From JAOUEA01 sp963825635 (lineage in GTDB: Bacteria > Actinomycetota > UBA4738 > HRBIN12): a stretch of 64,000 nucleotides of DNA. Positions 16,987 to 26,136 of the stretch are shown here, piece by piece. The notes beneath the pieces were generated by a model, which saw nothing but the letters and a program-made list of their open reading frames with translations, was not told the origin of the DNA and did not search any database. Position 1 is the first letter of the stretch, and every line of letters begins with the position of its first letter. Position numbers and translations under genes: made by a program. The stretch is from contig CAWGTU010000004.1 in NCBI GenBank assembly GCA_963825635.1, positions 76,717 through 140,716 on the forward strand, read 5' to 3'.

Positions 16987-18324
16987 ATGCCCGGGGGGCT
17001 CCTCACCGACCTGTACGAGCTCAACATGGCGGCCAGTTACCTGCGCCGCGACATGGACGGTCTCGCGACGTTCAGCCTCTACGTGCGGGGACTCCCGAAG
17101 GCTCGGGGATTCCTGGTGGCGGCCGGTCTCGAGTCGTGCCTCGACTTCCTCGAGTCGTTCTCGTTCACCGACGACGAGCTGACGGCGCTCGGCTCGATGG
17201 GCTTCGACGATCGGGCGCTCGAGGACTTCTCGACCCTGCGGTTCTCCGGCGACGTCTGGGCGGTGCCTGAGGGGCGCGTCGTCTACTCCGAGGAGCCGAT
17301 GCTCGAGGTGACGGCCCCGGTCGCGGTCGCCCAGGTGGTCGAGACCGTGCTGCTGAACCAGATCACGCTGCACACCACCCTCGCATCGAAGGCCGCCCGT
17401 TACGTGCTCGCGGCCGAGGGGCGGCAGCTCGTCGACTTCGCCTTCCGTCGCACGCACGGGGTGGAGGCCGCGATGGCGATCGCACGGGCGAGCGCCCTCG
17501 TGGGGTTCGCGGCGACCTCCAACGTCGAGGCGGCCCGCCGTTACGAGCTCGCCGTAGCGGGCACGATGGCGCACTCCTTCATCGAGGCGTTCCCGACCGA
17601 GGGTGAGGCGTTCCGCGCCTTCGCCGAGGACCACCCGAACCGGACGACGTTCCTCGTCGACACGTACGACTCGCTGGGAGGCGTGCGAGCCGCGATCGAG
17701 GTGATCCGAGATCTCGGGCTCGACGGAGCGCTGGGCGTGCGGCTCGACAGCGGTGACCTCGACGTGCTCGCTCGTGGTGCCCGATCGCTGCTCGACGAGG
17801 CGGCCCTGCCCGAGGCACGCATCTTCGCGAGCGGCGGCCTCGACGAGCTCGAGGTGCACGAGCTCGTGCGCGCCGACGCGCCCGTCGACGCGTTCGGGAT
17901 CGGCACCCAGATGGGTGTGTCCGCCGACGCACCGTACGTCGACTCCGTCTACAAGCTCGTGGAGTACGACGGGCGGCCCGTCATGAAGCTCTCGTCGGCG
18001 AAGATGAGCCCCCCGGGCCGCAAGCAGGTCTGGCGCCCTCGGGGCGGTGAGCACGACGACGTGCTCTGCCTCCGCGACGAGGACGCTCCCGCCGGCGCGG
18101 AGCCGATGCTCGTACCGGTGATGAGGGAGGGGCGCCGGCTCGCCCCGTCGCCGTCGATCGCCGATGGTCGGTCTCGGTTCGAGGCGGACCTTGCTTGCGT
18201 GCCGCAGAAGGCCCGGCGCCTCACGCATCCCGAGCACGTGATCGTGACACACAGCGATGCCCTCCGCGCCCTCACCGATCGCACCCGCGACGAGGCCGAG
18301 CGGCGTGCGGGGGTCTCCGGATGA
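16987..18324 (+). CDS. pncB: Nicotinate phosphoribosyltransferase
   Basis: 445 residues. It converts nicotinate and PRPP, with ATP, to nicotinate mononucleotide in NAD salvage. The N-terminal LLTDLYELNMAASYLR is the family signature. FAFRRTHGVEAA supplies the conserved Arg/His region, GVRLDSGDL and IFASGGLDE bind phosphate, and VDAFGIGTQM is the classic C-terminal motif. The C-terminal domain is complete. The start is the apparently leaderless ATG at 16987, and the alpha/beta hydrolase gene overlaps the stop (ATGA). Confidence 0.96.
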   Translation: MPGGLLTDLYELNMAASYLRRDMDGLATFSLYVRGLPKARGFLVAAGLESCLDFLESFSFTDDELTALGSMGFDDRALEDFSTLRFSGDVWAVPEGRVVYSEEPMLEVTAPVAVAQVVETVLLNQITLHTTLASKAARYVLAAEGRQLVDFAFRRTHGVEAAMAIARASALVGFAATSNVEAARRYELAVAGTMAHSFIEAFPTEGEAFRAFAEDHPNRTTFLVDTYDSLGGVRAAIEVIRDLGLDGALGVRLDSGDLDVLARGARSLLDEAALPEARIFASGGLDELEVHELVRADAPVDAFGIGTQMGVSADAPYVDSVYKLVEYDGRPVMKLSSAKMSPPGRKQVWRPRGGEHDDVLCLRDEDAPAGAEPMLVPVMREGRRLAPSPSIADGRSRFEADLACVPQKARRLTHPEHVIVTHSDALRALTDRTRDEAERRAGVSG

Positions 18325-19532
18325 GCGACCCGGCGCCGCACCCCGCGGTCGGTCCAAGGCGTCGTCGCTGGCCATGGGTCGTGGGGACCTCGATCGTCGT
18401 GCTCGTGGCTCTCTTCTACCTGGGCGGCGGGTTCTACTTCTCGAACGTGCTCGACGAACGTGCGCTCGATGCGACGACGATGCGGGCGGCGACCGCCGAG
18501 CTGGAGCCGAACGTCGAGGTCGTGGAGCTCTCCGATACCGGCGGGGTCGGCGCCTCCATCACCCTTCGGCCGCTCGAGGACGATCTGGGGGTGACCGCCG
18601 AGGGCGTGCAGGGATTGCGGTGGGCCGACGGGTACGGTCGCCTTGAGCCCACCGGCACGGCCGACGGCGAGACGCTCGTGCGTCGATTCGCCCTGGTGAA
18701 CGGAGACCTCCCGCTGCCCGGCACACCCGCCGAGTTCGACGTGCGTGCGTACCCCATGGAGCCGGCAGACTCGGGGCTCGGCTTGGAGTCGCTCACGGTT
18801 GCCGGCCCCCTCGGCGAGTACCCCGCATGGCTCGGCCCGGCCGACGGCCCGACGTGGGCGATCGTCGTGCACGGCAACTCGCTCTCACCGGCCGACGGGC
18901 TGCGCATGGTGCCGATCCTCACCGAGGCCGGATTCCCCACGCTGGTGACGACCTATCGCAACGACCCGGGCGCGCCCGAGGATCCGAGCGGGAAGCTGCG
19001 GTACGGCCTCACCGAGTGGGGGGACCTGGAGGCGATGGTCCGATACGCGCTCGAGCAGGGATCCGACGGCGTCGTGCTCGACGGCTACTCCATGGGCGGG
19101 GGGATCGTGATGGCGTTCCTGCAGCGCTCGTCGCTCGCCGGCGAGGTGCGCGCGGTGATCCTCGACGCCCCGATGCTCGACTTCTCGACGACGGTCGACG
19201 ACAACGCCTCGCGAGAGACGCTTCCCGTGCTGGGTCTGCCCCTGCCGCAGTCGCTCACCTCGGTCGCCAAGTGGATGGCCGACGCGCGGTTCGACGTGGA
19301 CTGGCCTCAACTCGACTACCTCGCCGACACGAGCCGGTACGAGACCCCGTTCCTGGTGTTCCACGGCACCGACGACACGACCGTGCCGATCGGCACGAGC
19401 CGCGAGTTCGCAGACCTGCTGCCCGAGCAGGTCGACCTGATCGAGTGCGACGGCGCCGAGCACATCGGCTGCTGGAACCTCGATCCGCAGGCCTACGGCA
19501 CGACGGCGCAGGCGTTCGTGAGCCAGGTCTAG
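18321..19532 (+). CDS. Membrane-anchored alpha/beta hydrolase
   Basis: 403 residues. One N-terminal transmembrane segment at about 20-40 (WVVGTSIVVLVALFYLGGG) follows a basic start, so the catalytic part is outside. After a non-conserved region of about 130 residues the hydrolase domain begins near WAIVVHGNSLSP (HGN oxyanion region). The nucleophile elbow is LDGYSMGGGIVM, the acid region is FHGTDDTTVP and the His lies in GAEHIGCWN. The ATG at 18321 overlaps the pncB stop, giving coupled translation. Probably an esterase or peptidase; substrate not evident. Confidence 0.87.
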   Translation: MSDPAPHPAVGPRRRRWPWVVGTSIVVLVALFYLGGGFYFSNVLDERALDATTMRAATAELEPNVEVVELSDTGGVGASITLRPLEDDLGVTAEGVQGLRWADGYGRLEPTGTADGETLVRRFALVNGDLPLPGTPAEFDVRAYPMEPADSGLGLESLTVAGPLGEYPAWLGPADGPTWAIVVHGNSLSPADGLRMVPILTEAGFPTLVTTYRNDPGAPEDPSGKLRYGLTEWGDLEAMVRYALEQGSDGVVLDGYSMGGGIVMAFLQRSSLAGEVRAVILDAPMLDFSTTVDDNASRETLPVLGLPLPQSLTSVAKWMADARFDVDWPQLDYLADTSRYETPFLVFHGTDDTTVPIGTSREFADLLPEQVDLIECDGAEHIGCWNLDPQAYGTTAQAFVSQV

Positions 19533-19615
19533 GCCGAACGCCGGTTGTGTCCAGGGCCTCGCAACCGTAGGGTTCCGCGAGACACCCGAACCGATCCCCC
19601 CGGGGGAGGGCGCAC

Positions 19616-20641
19616 ATGAGGACCGCGATCCGTCTGACGATCATCGCCGCGCTGCTGGTAACCGCTGCCCAGCCGGCAGCCTCCACGTTCATCAATCCCG
19701 ATGTCGTGAAGGGCACCTCATTGTTCGAAGGATTCGGTGCAGGGACGCACATCGGCTCCCGTCGCCTCTTCGCGTGGTCGAACGAGTCGGGTCGAGGCGG
19801 GAACGGCCTCGTGGCGTTCGCGGAGACGAACGGTGGGACCCTCACCCGCATCAACGCTCGGCGGACCGAGGCGTTCGTCGGGGGATTCGATCAGGGCACC
19901 GACCGGATCGTCTATCAGCAGGTGCGTCGCGGGAACAGCGACCTCTTCCTCTTCGACATCAGCGCCCGAGAACGCACGGCCATGCGAGCCGTGAACGACG
20001 GACACTGGCAGTGGAACCCGTCGATCGATACGCACCGGGGAACCACGTGGATGGTGTACGGCGTCAACCGCTTCGGCAGTCCCGCGGCGAAGTGGCGCCT
20101 CTACCTCTACAACGGCGAGACAGGGGAGCGGACCCTGCTCGATGAGACGACCAACCGATGCGGGTGTCTGTTCCCGGGCACGATCGCGTACCCCTGGGTG
20201 ACGTGGGCGGTGGGGGCGGACGCGACCGCATGGCGATACGACATCAGGACGGGCGAGCGCGTTCCGCTGCTGCCGACCGATCGCGACGAGTACGGCGTCG
20301 CGATCGCGCCCGATGGCACGGCCTACGTCGCACAGGGCGGCGACCGGTGCGGCTCCAACGCGGAGCTCTATCGCGTCGAGCCCGACGGCACGCCCTTCCT
20401 GATCCACGAGTTCGCCGACGGCCGAGAGGGCACGAACCTGAGCCTGGACGTCACCGGCCCGAGGGATCGGCTCTACTTCGACCGCCGCATCTGCCGCAGC
20501 GGGGCCTCCGACATCCTGCGCCTACGTCGGGCCGAGTCGATCGGCGAGCCCGCCGGGCCGACGCGCCGACCGAGCGCGCCGGGGGCAGGCGTGATCAGGC
20601 GGTCGGGAGCCAGCTCGGGCGCGTCGCCTCGAACGCGCTGA
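19616..20641 (+). CDS. Secreted TolB-like beta-propeller protein of unknown function
   Basis: 341 residues with a Sec signal peptide (MRTAIRLTIIAALLVTAAQ then PAAS). Repeated blade-like stretches follow, for example DRIVYQQVRRGNSDLFLFDI, WRLYLYNGETGERTLLDE, TAWRYDIRTGERVPLL and ELYRVEPDGTPFLIHEF, as in WD40/TolB propellers. Two Cys pairs (NRCGCLF, GDRCG) may form disulfides. GGGGGAGGG precedes the ATG. The final 33 residues read across the antisense of the leuD 3' end (47-base overlap) and look non-conserved. No enzyme motif recognised. Confidence 0.75.
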   Translation: MRTAIRLTIIAALLVTAAQPAASTFINPDVVKGTSLFEGFGAGTHIGSRRLFAWSNESGRGGNGLVAFAETNGGTLTRINARRTEAFVGGFDQGTDRIVYQQVRRGNSDLFLFDISARERTAMRAVNDGHWQWNPSIDTHRGTTWMVYGVNRFGSPAAKWRLYLYNGETGERTLLDETTNRCGCLFPGTIAYPWVTWAVGADATAWRYDIRTGERVPLLPTDRDEYGVAIAPDGTAYVAQGGDRCGSNAELYRVEPDGTPFLIHEFADGREGTNLSLDVTGPRDRLYFDRRICRSGASDILRLRRAESIGEPAGPTRRPSAPGAGVIRRSGASSGASPRTR

Positions 20642-21179
20642 TCTTCTCCTCGTTCCGCAGCGACAGACCGATGTCGTCGAGCCCCTCGACGAGGCGCCAG
20701 TGCGTGAACTCGTCGATGTCGAACGTCTCGTCGAGCCCGGGCGCGCGCACGGCGCGGTCGGGCAGGTCGATCACGATCCGCGTGGTCGGGTCGTCGAGCG
20801 AGGCATCCATCAGCGCACGCACCGACTCGGCCCGCAGCTCCACCGGCAGCAGACCGATCTTGAAGCAGTTGTTGCGGAAGATGTCGGCGAAGCTCGGCGC
20901 GATCACGGCCCGGAACCCGTAGTCCTCGAGGGCCCACGGGGCGTGTTCACGGCTCGAGCCGCTCCCGAAGTTCGCGCCCGCGATCAGGATGCTCGCTCCC
21001 CGATAGCGCTCGTCGTTGAGGACGAAGTCTGGGTCCTTGCGCCACTCGTCGAATAGGAACGGCCCGAACCCGGTGCGCTCGATGCGCTTCAGGTACTGCG
21101 CGGGGATGATCTGGTCCGTATCGACATCGGAACGGTCCAGCGGCACCGCGGTGCCCTCGATCACGGCGATCGGATCCAC
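20595..21179 (-). CDS. leuD: 3-isopropylmalate dehydratase small subunit
   Basis: 194 residues. Together with LeuC it isomerises 2- to 3-isopropylmalate in leucine synthesis; LeuD carries the swivel domain. Motifs: DVDTDQIIPAQYLKRI at the start, ILIAGANFGSGSSREHAPWAL in the middle, and FADIFRNNCFKIGLLPV. The GTG at 21179, one base after the leuC stop, gives the usual N-terminus. It forms an operon with leuC. Confidence 0.96.
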   Translation of the reverse strand: MDPIAVIEGTAVPLDRSDVDTDQIIPAQYLKRIERTGFGPFLFDEWRKDPDFVLNDERYRGASILIAGANFGSGSSREHAPWALEDYGFRAVIAPSFADIFRNNCFKIGLLPVELRAESVRALMDASLDDPTTRIVIDLPDRAVRAPGLDETFDIDEFTHWRLVEGLDDIGLSLRNEEKISAFEATRPSWLPTA

Positions 21180-21180
21180 G

Positions 21181-22590
21181 TCAGAGCACCTCCTTGGCCG
21201 GCAGCTCGTCGGGCGTGCCGAAGCGCCCGAGCACGGCGGTGGCGGCAGCAACGGCGGGGCTCACGAGGTGCGTCCGTCCGCCCTTGCCCTGTCGTCCCTC
21301 GAAGTTGCGGTTGCTCGTGCTCGCGCTGCGCTCCCCCGGCTGCAGGATGTCGGGGTTCATGCCCAGACACATCGAGCACCCGGCGCCGCGCCAGTCGAAC
21401 CCCGCCTCGGTGAACACGCGATCGAGCCCCTCGGCCTCGGCCTGCAGCTTCACCGCCACGCTGCCGGGCACCACGAGCGCGCGCAGGTTCGGGGCGACCG
21501 TGCGCCCGCCGACGATCTCGGCGGCGAGGCGCAGGTCCTCGATGCGCGAGTTCGTGCAGGAGCCGAGGAAGACCGTGTCGGGCCGGATCTCGCGCATGGG
21601 CGTGCCCGGTCTGAGGTCCATGTACGTCAGCGCGCGGGCCGCCGCGTCGCGCTTGGATGGCTCGACGAAGCCCTCGGGATCGGGCACGGCCTCGTCGATC
21701 GTGACCGACTGGGCGGGGTTGGTGCCCCAGCTCACGTAGGGCTTCAACTCGGTCGCATCGATCTCGACCTCAGCGTCGAACGGCGCACCGGGATCGCTGG
21801 GAAGGGCGCGCCACGAGTCGAGCGCCGCTTCCCAGTCGGCGCCCTTCGGCGCGTGCGGCCGGCCCTCGACGTAGGCGAAGGTGGTGTCGTCGGGCGCGAC
21901 CATGCCGGCGCGGGCACCGCCCTCGATCGACATGTTGCAGATCGTCATGCGCCCCTCCATCGACAGCGCTCGGATCGCAGATCCGCGGTACTCGAGCACG
22001 TGGCCGACGCCGCCACCGGTACCGATGCGGTTGATGATGCCGAGGATGATGTCCTTGGCGCCGACGCCCGCGGGCAGGTCGCCTTCCACGGTCACCGCCA
22101 TCGTCTTCGCGGGGTGCTGCGGGAGGGTCTGGGTGGCGAGCACGTGCTCGACCTCGCTCGTGCCGATGCCGAACGCGAGGGCGCCGAACGCGCCGTGCGT
22201 CGACGTGTGCGAGTCGCCGCAGACGATCGTCATGCCAGGCTGCGTGTAGCCCATCTCGGGACCGATGACGTGCACGATGCCCTGGCCGGCGGATCCCCAG
22301 GGATAGAGCGTGATGCCGAACTCGTCGGCATTGGTCTGCAGCGCCTGCATCTGACGCGCGCTGATCTCGTCGGTGACCGGCCCGTCGGTCGTCGGCACGT
22401 TGTGATCCATCGTGGCGACGGTGAGATCGGGGCGGCGCACGGCGCGCTCGTGCATGCGCAGGCTCTCGAATGCCTGTGGACTCGTCACCTCGTGCACGAG
22501 GTGGAGGTCGACGTAGAGCAGGTCGGGCTCACCCTCGGCCCGATGCACCACGTGACGTTCCCACACCTTCTCGGCGAGCGTCTGTGGCAC
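21181..22590 (-). CDS. leuC: 3-isopropylmalate dehydratase large subunit
   Basis: 469 residues, full length. A [4Fe-4S] enzyme of the aconitase family. Cluster ligands: Cys in FLGSCTNSRIEDL and the C-x-x-C of GAGCSMCLGMNPDIL. MDHNVPT and GDSHTSTHGAFGALAFGIG are further signatures. GTG start at 22590 behind GGGAGG. It is divergently transcribed from the IclR regulator, and the two tandem palindromes between them are the obvious control site. Confidence 0.97.
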   Translation of the reverse strand: MPQTLAEKVWERHVVHRAEGEPDLLYVDLHLVHEVTSPQAFESLRMHERAVRRPDLTVATMDHNVPTTDGPVTDEISARQMQALQTNADEFGITLYPWGSAGQGIVHVIGPEMGYTQPGMTIVCGDSHTSTHGAFGALAFGIGTSEVEHVLATQTLPQHPAKTMAVTVEGDLPAGVGAKDIILGIINRIGTGGGVGHVLEYRGSAIRALSMEGRMTICNMSIEGGARAGMVAPDDTTFAYVEGRPHAPKGADWEAALDSWRALPSDPGAPFDAEVEIDATELKPYVSWGTNPAQSVTIDEAVPDPEGFVEPSKRDAAARALTYMDLRPGTPMREIRPDTVFLGSCTNSRIEDLRLAAEIVGGRTVAPNLRALVVPGSVAVKLQAEAEGLDRVFTEAGFDWRGAGCSMCLGMNPDILQPGERSASTSNRNFEGRQGKGGRTHLVSPAVAAATAVLGRFGTPDELPAKEVL

Positions 22591-22645
22591 GGTGGTCGCC
22601 TCCCTCGGATCGATCCGGTCGTGGGATGTCTGTCCCCGGTGCTGC

Positions 22646-22694
22646 TAGGCTGTTCCTGTTCCATTATCTGGAACTCAGTTCCGATATTTGGAAC
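22646..22694. promoter_or_regulatory. Two tandem palindromic operators between leuC and the IclR gene
   Basis: GTTCC-ATTATCT-GGAAC at 22658-22674 and GTTCC-GATATTT-GGAAC at 22678-22694 share arms exactly. Their centres are 20 bp apart, so they lie on the same helix face. TAGGCT at 22646-22651 is a possible -10 for the IclR gene, placing the operators over its transcription start. In Streptomyces, IclR-family NdgR/AreB, encoded beside leuCD, controls leuCD. Autoregulation and leuCD control are inferred here. Confidence 0.7.
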
Positions 22695-22715
22695 AGACGA
22701 GGAGGACTCTAGCAG

Positions 22716-23567
22716 GTGAGCGAGCGGACGACCCCGAGGCGGGAGGACGACATCGCCGTCGCCTTGAGGGCTCGCGATCGCGAGCAGCTGCAGGCGTTCC
22801 GCGAGAGCGAGGCCCTCGAGCTCGCGAGGAACGCACCGACGACGGCCGTCGGCACGCTCGATCGCATCGTGGACGTGATGAACGCCGTCGAGGCGGGCGC
22901 ACGCAGCTATACGGACATCACACGGGCGGTGGGTCTCTCCCGGCCCACCGCGCATCGGCTCATCCGAGCGCTGGAGCAGCACGGGTTCCTCGTGCAGGTC
23001 GGCGGCGCAGGGTACGCCCTCGGGCCTCGGCTCCTGAGCCTCGCATCGTCGGCGATGCGGGAGCTCCCCCTCCGAGACCTGGCGCACCCCTCGCTCGAGC
23101 GACTGGCGAGAGCGACCGGCGAGAGCGCACAGCTCTACGTGCGCGACGACGACGTTCGGATCTGCGTGGACGCGGTGGAGTCCGACAGCGAGCTCCGCGC
23201 GATCGTGGTGGTGGGTGCAGCGCTGCCATTGACGAGAGGCTCGGCCGGCAAGGTGTTCCTGGCGTGGGCCGCCGAGCACGATCGCCGGCGTCTCCTGGCG
23301 GCCATGCCGGCCGAGGAGTCGGTGCGACTGGCACGCATGGTCGCGACCACGTTCCGGCGCGGATGGGCCGACAGCATCGGTGAGCGCGAGTCCGGGGTGG
23401 CCTCGGTGAGCGCCCCCGTGTTCGACGCGGGTGATTCGCTGGTCGCCGCCGTCTCGGTCTCCGGTCCCGCCAACCGCATCGCGACGCTCCGCGGCCGGCA
23501 CTACGCACCTGCCGTCACCGCCGCCGCACGGGAGATCGAGGCCTCGCTCGGCGTGGCGCGGACCTGA
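22716..23567 (+). CDS. IclR-family regulator, probable controller of leuCD
   Basis: 283 residues. A winged helix-turn-helix lies at about 45-105 (YTDITRAVGLSRPTAHRLIR). The IclR effector domain follows (LYVRDDDVRICVDAVES, ALPLTRGSAGKVFLAW, GVASVSAPVFD). An N-terminal extension of about 40 charged residues precedes the DNA-binding domain. GTG at 22716 is preceded by GAGGAGGAC. The position opposite leuCD matches the NdgR/AreB regulators of Streptomyces, which respond to branched-chain or other amino-acid status. The ligand here is unknown. Confidence 0.88.
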   Translation: MSERTTPRREDDIAVALRARDREQLQAFRESEALELARNAPTTAVGTLDRIVDVMNAVEAGARSYTDITRAVGLSRPTAHRLIRALEQHGFLVQVGGAGYALGPRLLSLASSAMRELPLRDLAHPSLERLARATGESAQLYVRDDDVRICVDAVESDSELRAIVVVGAALPLTRGSAGKVFLAWAAEHDRRRLLAAMPAEESVRLARMVATTFRRGWADSIGERESGVASVSAPVFDAGDSLVAAVSVSGPANRIATLRGRHYAPAVTAAAREIEASLGVART

Positions 23568-23592
23568 CGACTTCCCGTAAGCTCGATTTCAC

Positions 23593-25164
23593 ATGTCTCG
23601 CGTTCAGGCCCTGCAACGCTCGGTCGACGGCTGGCTCACGGGTCGCCGGGCGATCACCGCTTCGATCGCCACGTTCAGCGCCGTCGCCCTGATCGCAGCG
23701 ACCCCCAGATCCCCGTACCACCCGGTACTGCCGGAGAGTCAGGGCAACGGCCCGATCGGGGTCCTCGCCGAACTGCTGTTCCTCGACCGATTGCCGCACG
23801 GCGTGCTGATCGTGATCGGGTTCGTCGCGATGATCGCGGCGGGGGTTGCGTTCCTGCTCGTCCTCTGGGCGACCGAACGCGGCGAGGTGTCGACCCGCAC
23901 CGTCGTGTGGATGGCTGTGGCCTATCACGTCGTAGTGCTGATGCTGCCCTTGCTGCTGTCCCGTGACGTGTTCAGCTACGCCTTCTACGGCCGCATCCTC
24001 AGCCGCTACGGACAGAACCCGTACGTGAGCACCCCTGCGGACTATCCGGCCAACGACATCTCGCGGTTCGTCTGGAACGGATGGCGCGACACCCCGTCCG
24101 TTTACGGCCCGGTGTTCGTGTGGCTCGCGGCCGCGATCACCGCGGTGTTCCGTGGCCTGGTGGACGTCATCGAGGCCTTCCGCGCGGTGGCCATCGCGGC
24201 CAGCCTCGGCTCGTTGTGGTTCGTGGTCCGGCTCGTCGGCCGTGTGCGGCCCCAACGACAGGCGTACGCGGCCGCGATGATCGGGCTGAACCCGATCGTC
24301 CTGTTCCACACGGTCGGTGGCGGCCACGTCGACGTGCTCGTCATGCTCGCCGTCGCCGCCGCGATCTACTTCGTCGCCACGCAGCGAGAGCTGCCCGCGA
24401 CGGTGGCGCTCACCGTGGGGGCGCTCGTGAAGATCTCCGCGGCGGTGCCGCTCGTCCTGCTGATCGCCTACGTCGTGACCCGCGCAGAACCTTCACGGCG
24501 CTGGAAGGTCGCGGCTGCACACATCGGCACCGCCGTGGGCATCGGATTCATCGCGGTCGTGCCGTTCATGCAGCGATCGAACCCCACGCTCGGCATGGTC
24601 GAGCTCGTGCAGCACGGCTCCTGGATCGCCCCGCCCGCCCTGGTCGAGCGGCTCTTCGAGGCGGCGGGCACCGTGGTCGCCGGCGATCTCGGCGCCACCG
24701 CCGGCATCGTGCTCGCTCGCCTCGGCATGTTCGCCGCGCTCGCCGCGGGCCTGTTCACGATCCTTCGGCAGGTTCTGCGCCACGCCCAGGAGGGCTCGGT
24801 CTCCTTCCTCGCAGCCGCGTGGGGATGGTCGTTCCTGCTGATGATGCTGTTCTCACCGACGCTGTTCCCCTGGTACTTCGCGTGGATCCTGCCGGTGGCA
24901 TGGGCCCTGCCGCGCGTGCCCCGGCGGACGCTCGAGTTCTCGTTCATCGCGCTCGTCACGGCGCAGCTCACCACCGAGAACTTCCGCCTGCCCGAATGGA
25001 TGCACGTCGATCTGGCGATCGGGCATCCGATCCTGGTGATCGTGCTCGTCTGGTTCCTGCGCGACCTGTACCTGCGTCTGAAGCACGACGTGCCGCTCGA
25101 TGCCGAGACCGAGGACGTGCTGCTCACGCGCGCCGAGCCCCGGCCGAACGCCTACCAGGCGTAG
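23593..25164 (+). CDS. Polyprenol-phosphate-mannose-dependent mannosyltransferase, MptB-like GT-C
   Basis: 523 residues with about 12 hydrophobic segments. LLSRDVFSYAFYGRILSRYG followed by NPY in the first third is the acidic loop motif of GT-C enzymes of the MptB/DUF2029 type. VYGPVFVWLAAAI and GGHVDVLVMLAVAAA are further family blocks. Such enzymes use polyprenyl-phosphomannose on the outer membrane face to extend mannan cores of lipoglycans. TAAGCT lies nine bases before the ATG. The 3' end overlaps the convergent aldo/keto reductase by 13 bases. Family firm; the exact linkage made is not. Confidence 0.85.
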   Translation: MSRVQALQRSVDGWLTGRRAITASIATFSAVALIAATPRSPYHPVLPESQGNGPIGVLAELLFLDRLPHGVLIVIGFVAMIAAGVAFLLVLWATERGEVSTRTVVWMAVAYHVVVLMLPLLLSRDVFSYAFYGRILSRYGQNPYVSTPADYPANDISRFVWNGWRDTPSVYGPVFVWLAAAITAVFRGLVDVIEAFRAVAIAASLGSLWFVVRLVGRVRPQRQAYAAAMIGLNPIVLFHTVGGGHVDVLVMLAVAAAIYFVATQRELPATVALTVGALVKISAAVPLVLLIAYVVTRAEPSRRWKVAAAHIGTAVGIGFIAVVPFMQRSNPTLGMVELVQHGSWIAPPALVERLFEAAGTVVAGDLGATAGIVLARLGMFAALAAGLFTILRQVLRHAQEGSVSFLAAAWGWSFLLMMLFSPTLFPWYFAWILPVAWALPRVPRRTLEFSFIALVTAQLTTENFRLPEWMHVDLAIGHPILVIVLVWFLRDLYLRLKHDVPLDAETEDVLLTRAEPRPNAYQA

Positions 25165-26123
25165 GCTTCGGGCGCCGGCCCGCCCGGCCCGGGGAAGATC
25201 TCGTCGAGTTTCGCGAGCACATCGGCGGGGAGCTTGATCTCGAGCGCGTGCATCGCGTGCAACAGCTGCTCCTCGGTGCGCGGCCCGATGATCGGAGCGG
25301 TCACGGCAGGCTGGTGCAGGAGCCACGCGAGGGCGACGTGAGCCGGGTCCTCGCCCATCTCGGCACAGAGGGCCTCCCACCGCTCCAGCGTGGAGCGGTG
25401 TGCCTCGATCTCGCCCTGCATGTACTCGGTACCTCGCCGACCCTCCTCGACCTTCGAGAGGGCACCGGCGAGCAGTCCACCCGAGAGCGGGCTCGAGGGG
25501 ATCAAGCCCATCCCGTACTCGACGAGGGCCGGGATCACCTCGAGCTCGAGGGTCCGAGCGGTGAGGTTGTAGAGCGACTGCTCGGTCGCGAGGCCCAGCG
25601 AGTGGCGGTACCCGGCGATCTCGTTGGCGCGGGCGATGTGCCACCCGGCGAAGTTGGACGAGCCCACGTACAGGATCTTGCCCGTGCGCTTGAGCTGATC
25701 CATCGCCTCCCAGATCTCGTCCCACCACGCGTCCCGATCGATGTGGTGCATCTGATAGAGGTCGATGCGATCGGTGCCGAGGCGGCGGAGCGACTCCTCG
25801 CACTGGCGAACGATCGCGAGCTTCGAGAGGCGCGACTCGTTCGGCCAGTCGCCCATCGTGCCGTAGACCTTCGTGGCGAGCACGACCTTGTCGCGACGGC
25901 CGCTGCCCTTGGCGCTCCAGCGTCCGATGATCTCCTCGGTGGCACCCACCCCCAGGTGGCGTCCGTACACGTTGGCGGTATCGAAGAAGTTGATGCCGTT
26001 GGCGATCGCGGCATCCATGATCGTGTGGGAGTCGGCCTCCGACGTGTGCGGGCCGAAGTTCATCGTGCCGAGGCACAGCCGGGAGACGACGAGGCCGAGC
26101 CGACCGACGTGGGTGTACTCCAT
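25152..26123 (-). CDS. Aldo/keto reductase
   Basis: 323 residues, NADPH-dependent TIM-barrel oxidoreductase. Catalytic tetrad: Asp and Tyr in FFDTANVYG, Lys in LATKVYG, and His in LYQMHHIDR. The C-terminal NADP-binding part is visible in PIIGPRTEEQLLHAM. The group resembles YajO/voltage-gated-channel beta-subunit-like AKRs. A TAGACT hexamer (26136-26131) seven bases before the ATG suggests leaderless expression. Substrate unknown. Confidence 0.9.
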   Translation of the reverse strand: MEYTHVGRLGLVVSRLCLGTMNFGPHTSEADSHTIMDAAIANGINFFDTANVYGRHLGVGATEEIIGRWSAKGSGRRDKVVLATKVYGTMGDWPNESRLSKLAIVRQCEESLRRLGTDRIDLYQMHHIDRDAWWDEIWEAMDQLKRTGKILYVGSSNFAGWHIARANEIAGYRHSLGLATEQSLYNLTARTLELEVIPALVEYGMGLIPSSPLSGGLLAGALSKVEEGRRGTEYMQGEIEAHRSTLERWEALCAEMGEDPAHVALAWLLHQPAVTAPIIGPRTEEQLLHAMHALEIKLPADVLAKLDEIFPGPGGPAPEAYAW

Positions 26124-26130
26124 GGCGACG

Positions 26131-26136
26131 AGTCTA
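26131..26136 (-). promoter_or_regulatory. -10 hexamer TAGACT before the aldo/keto reductase
   Basis: Seven bases separate it from the ATG at 26123, with no ribosome-binding site; a leaderless start is likely. Confidence 0.45.
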
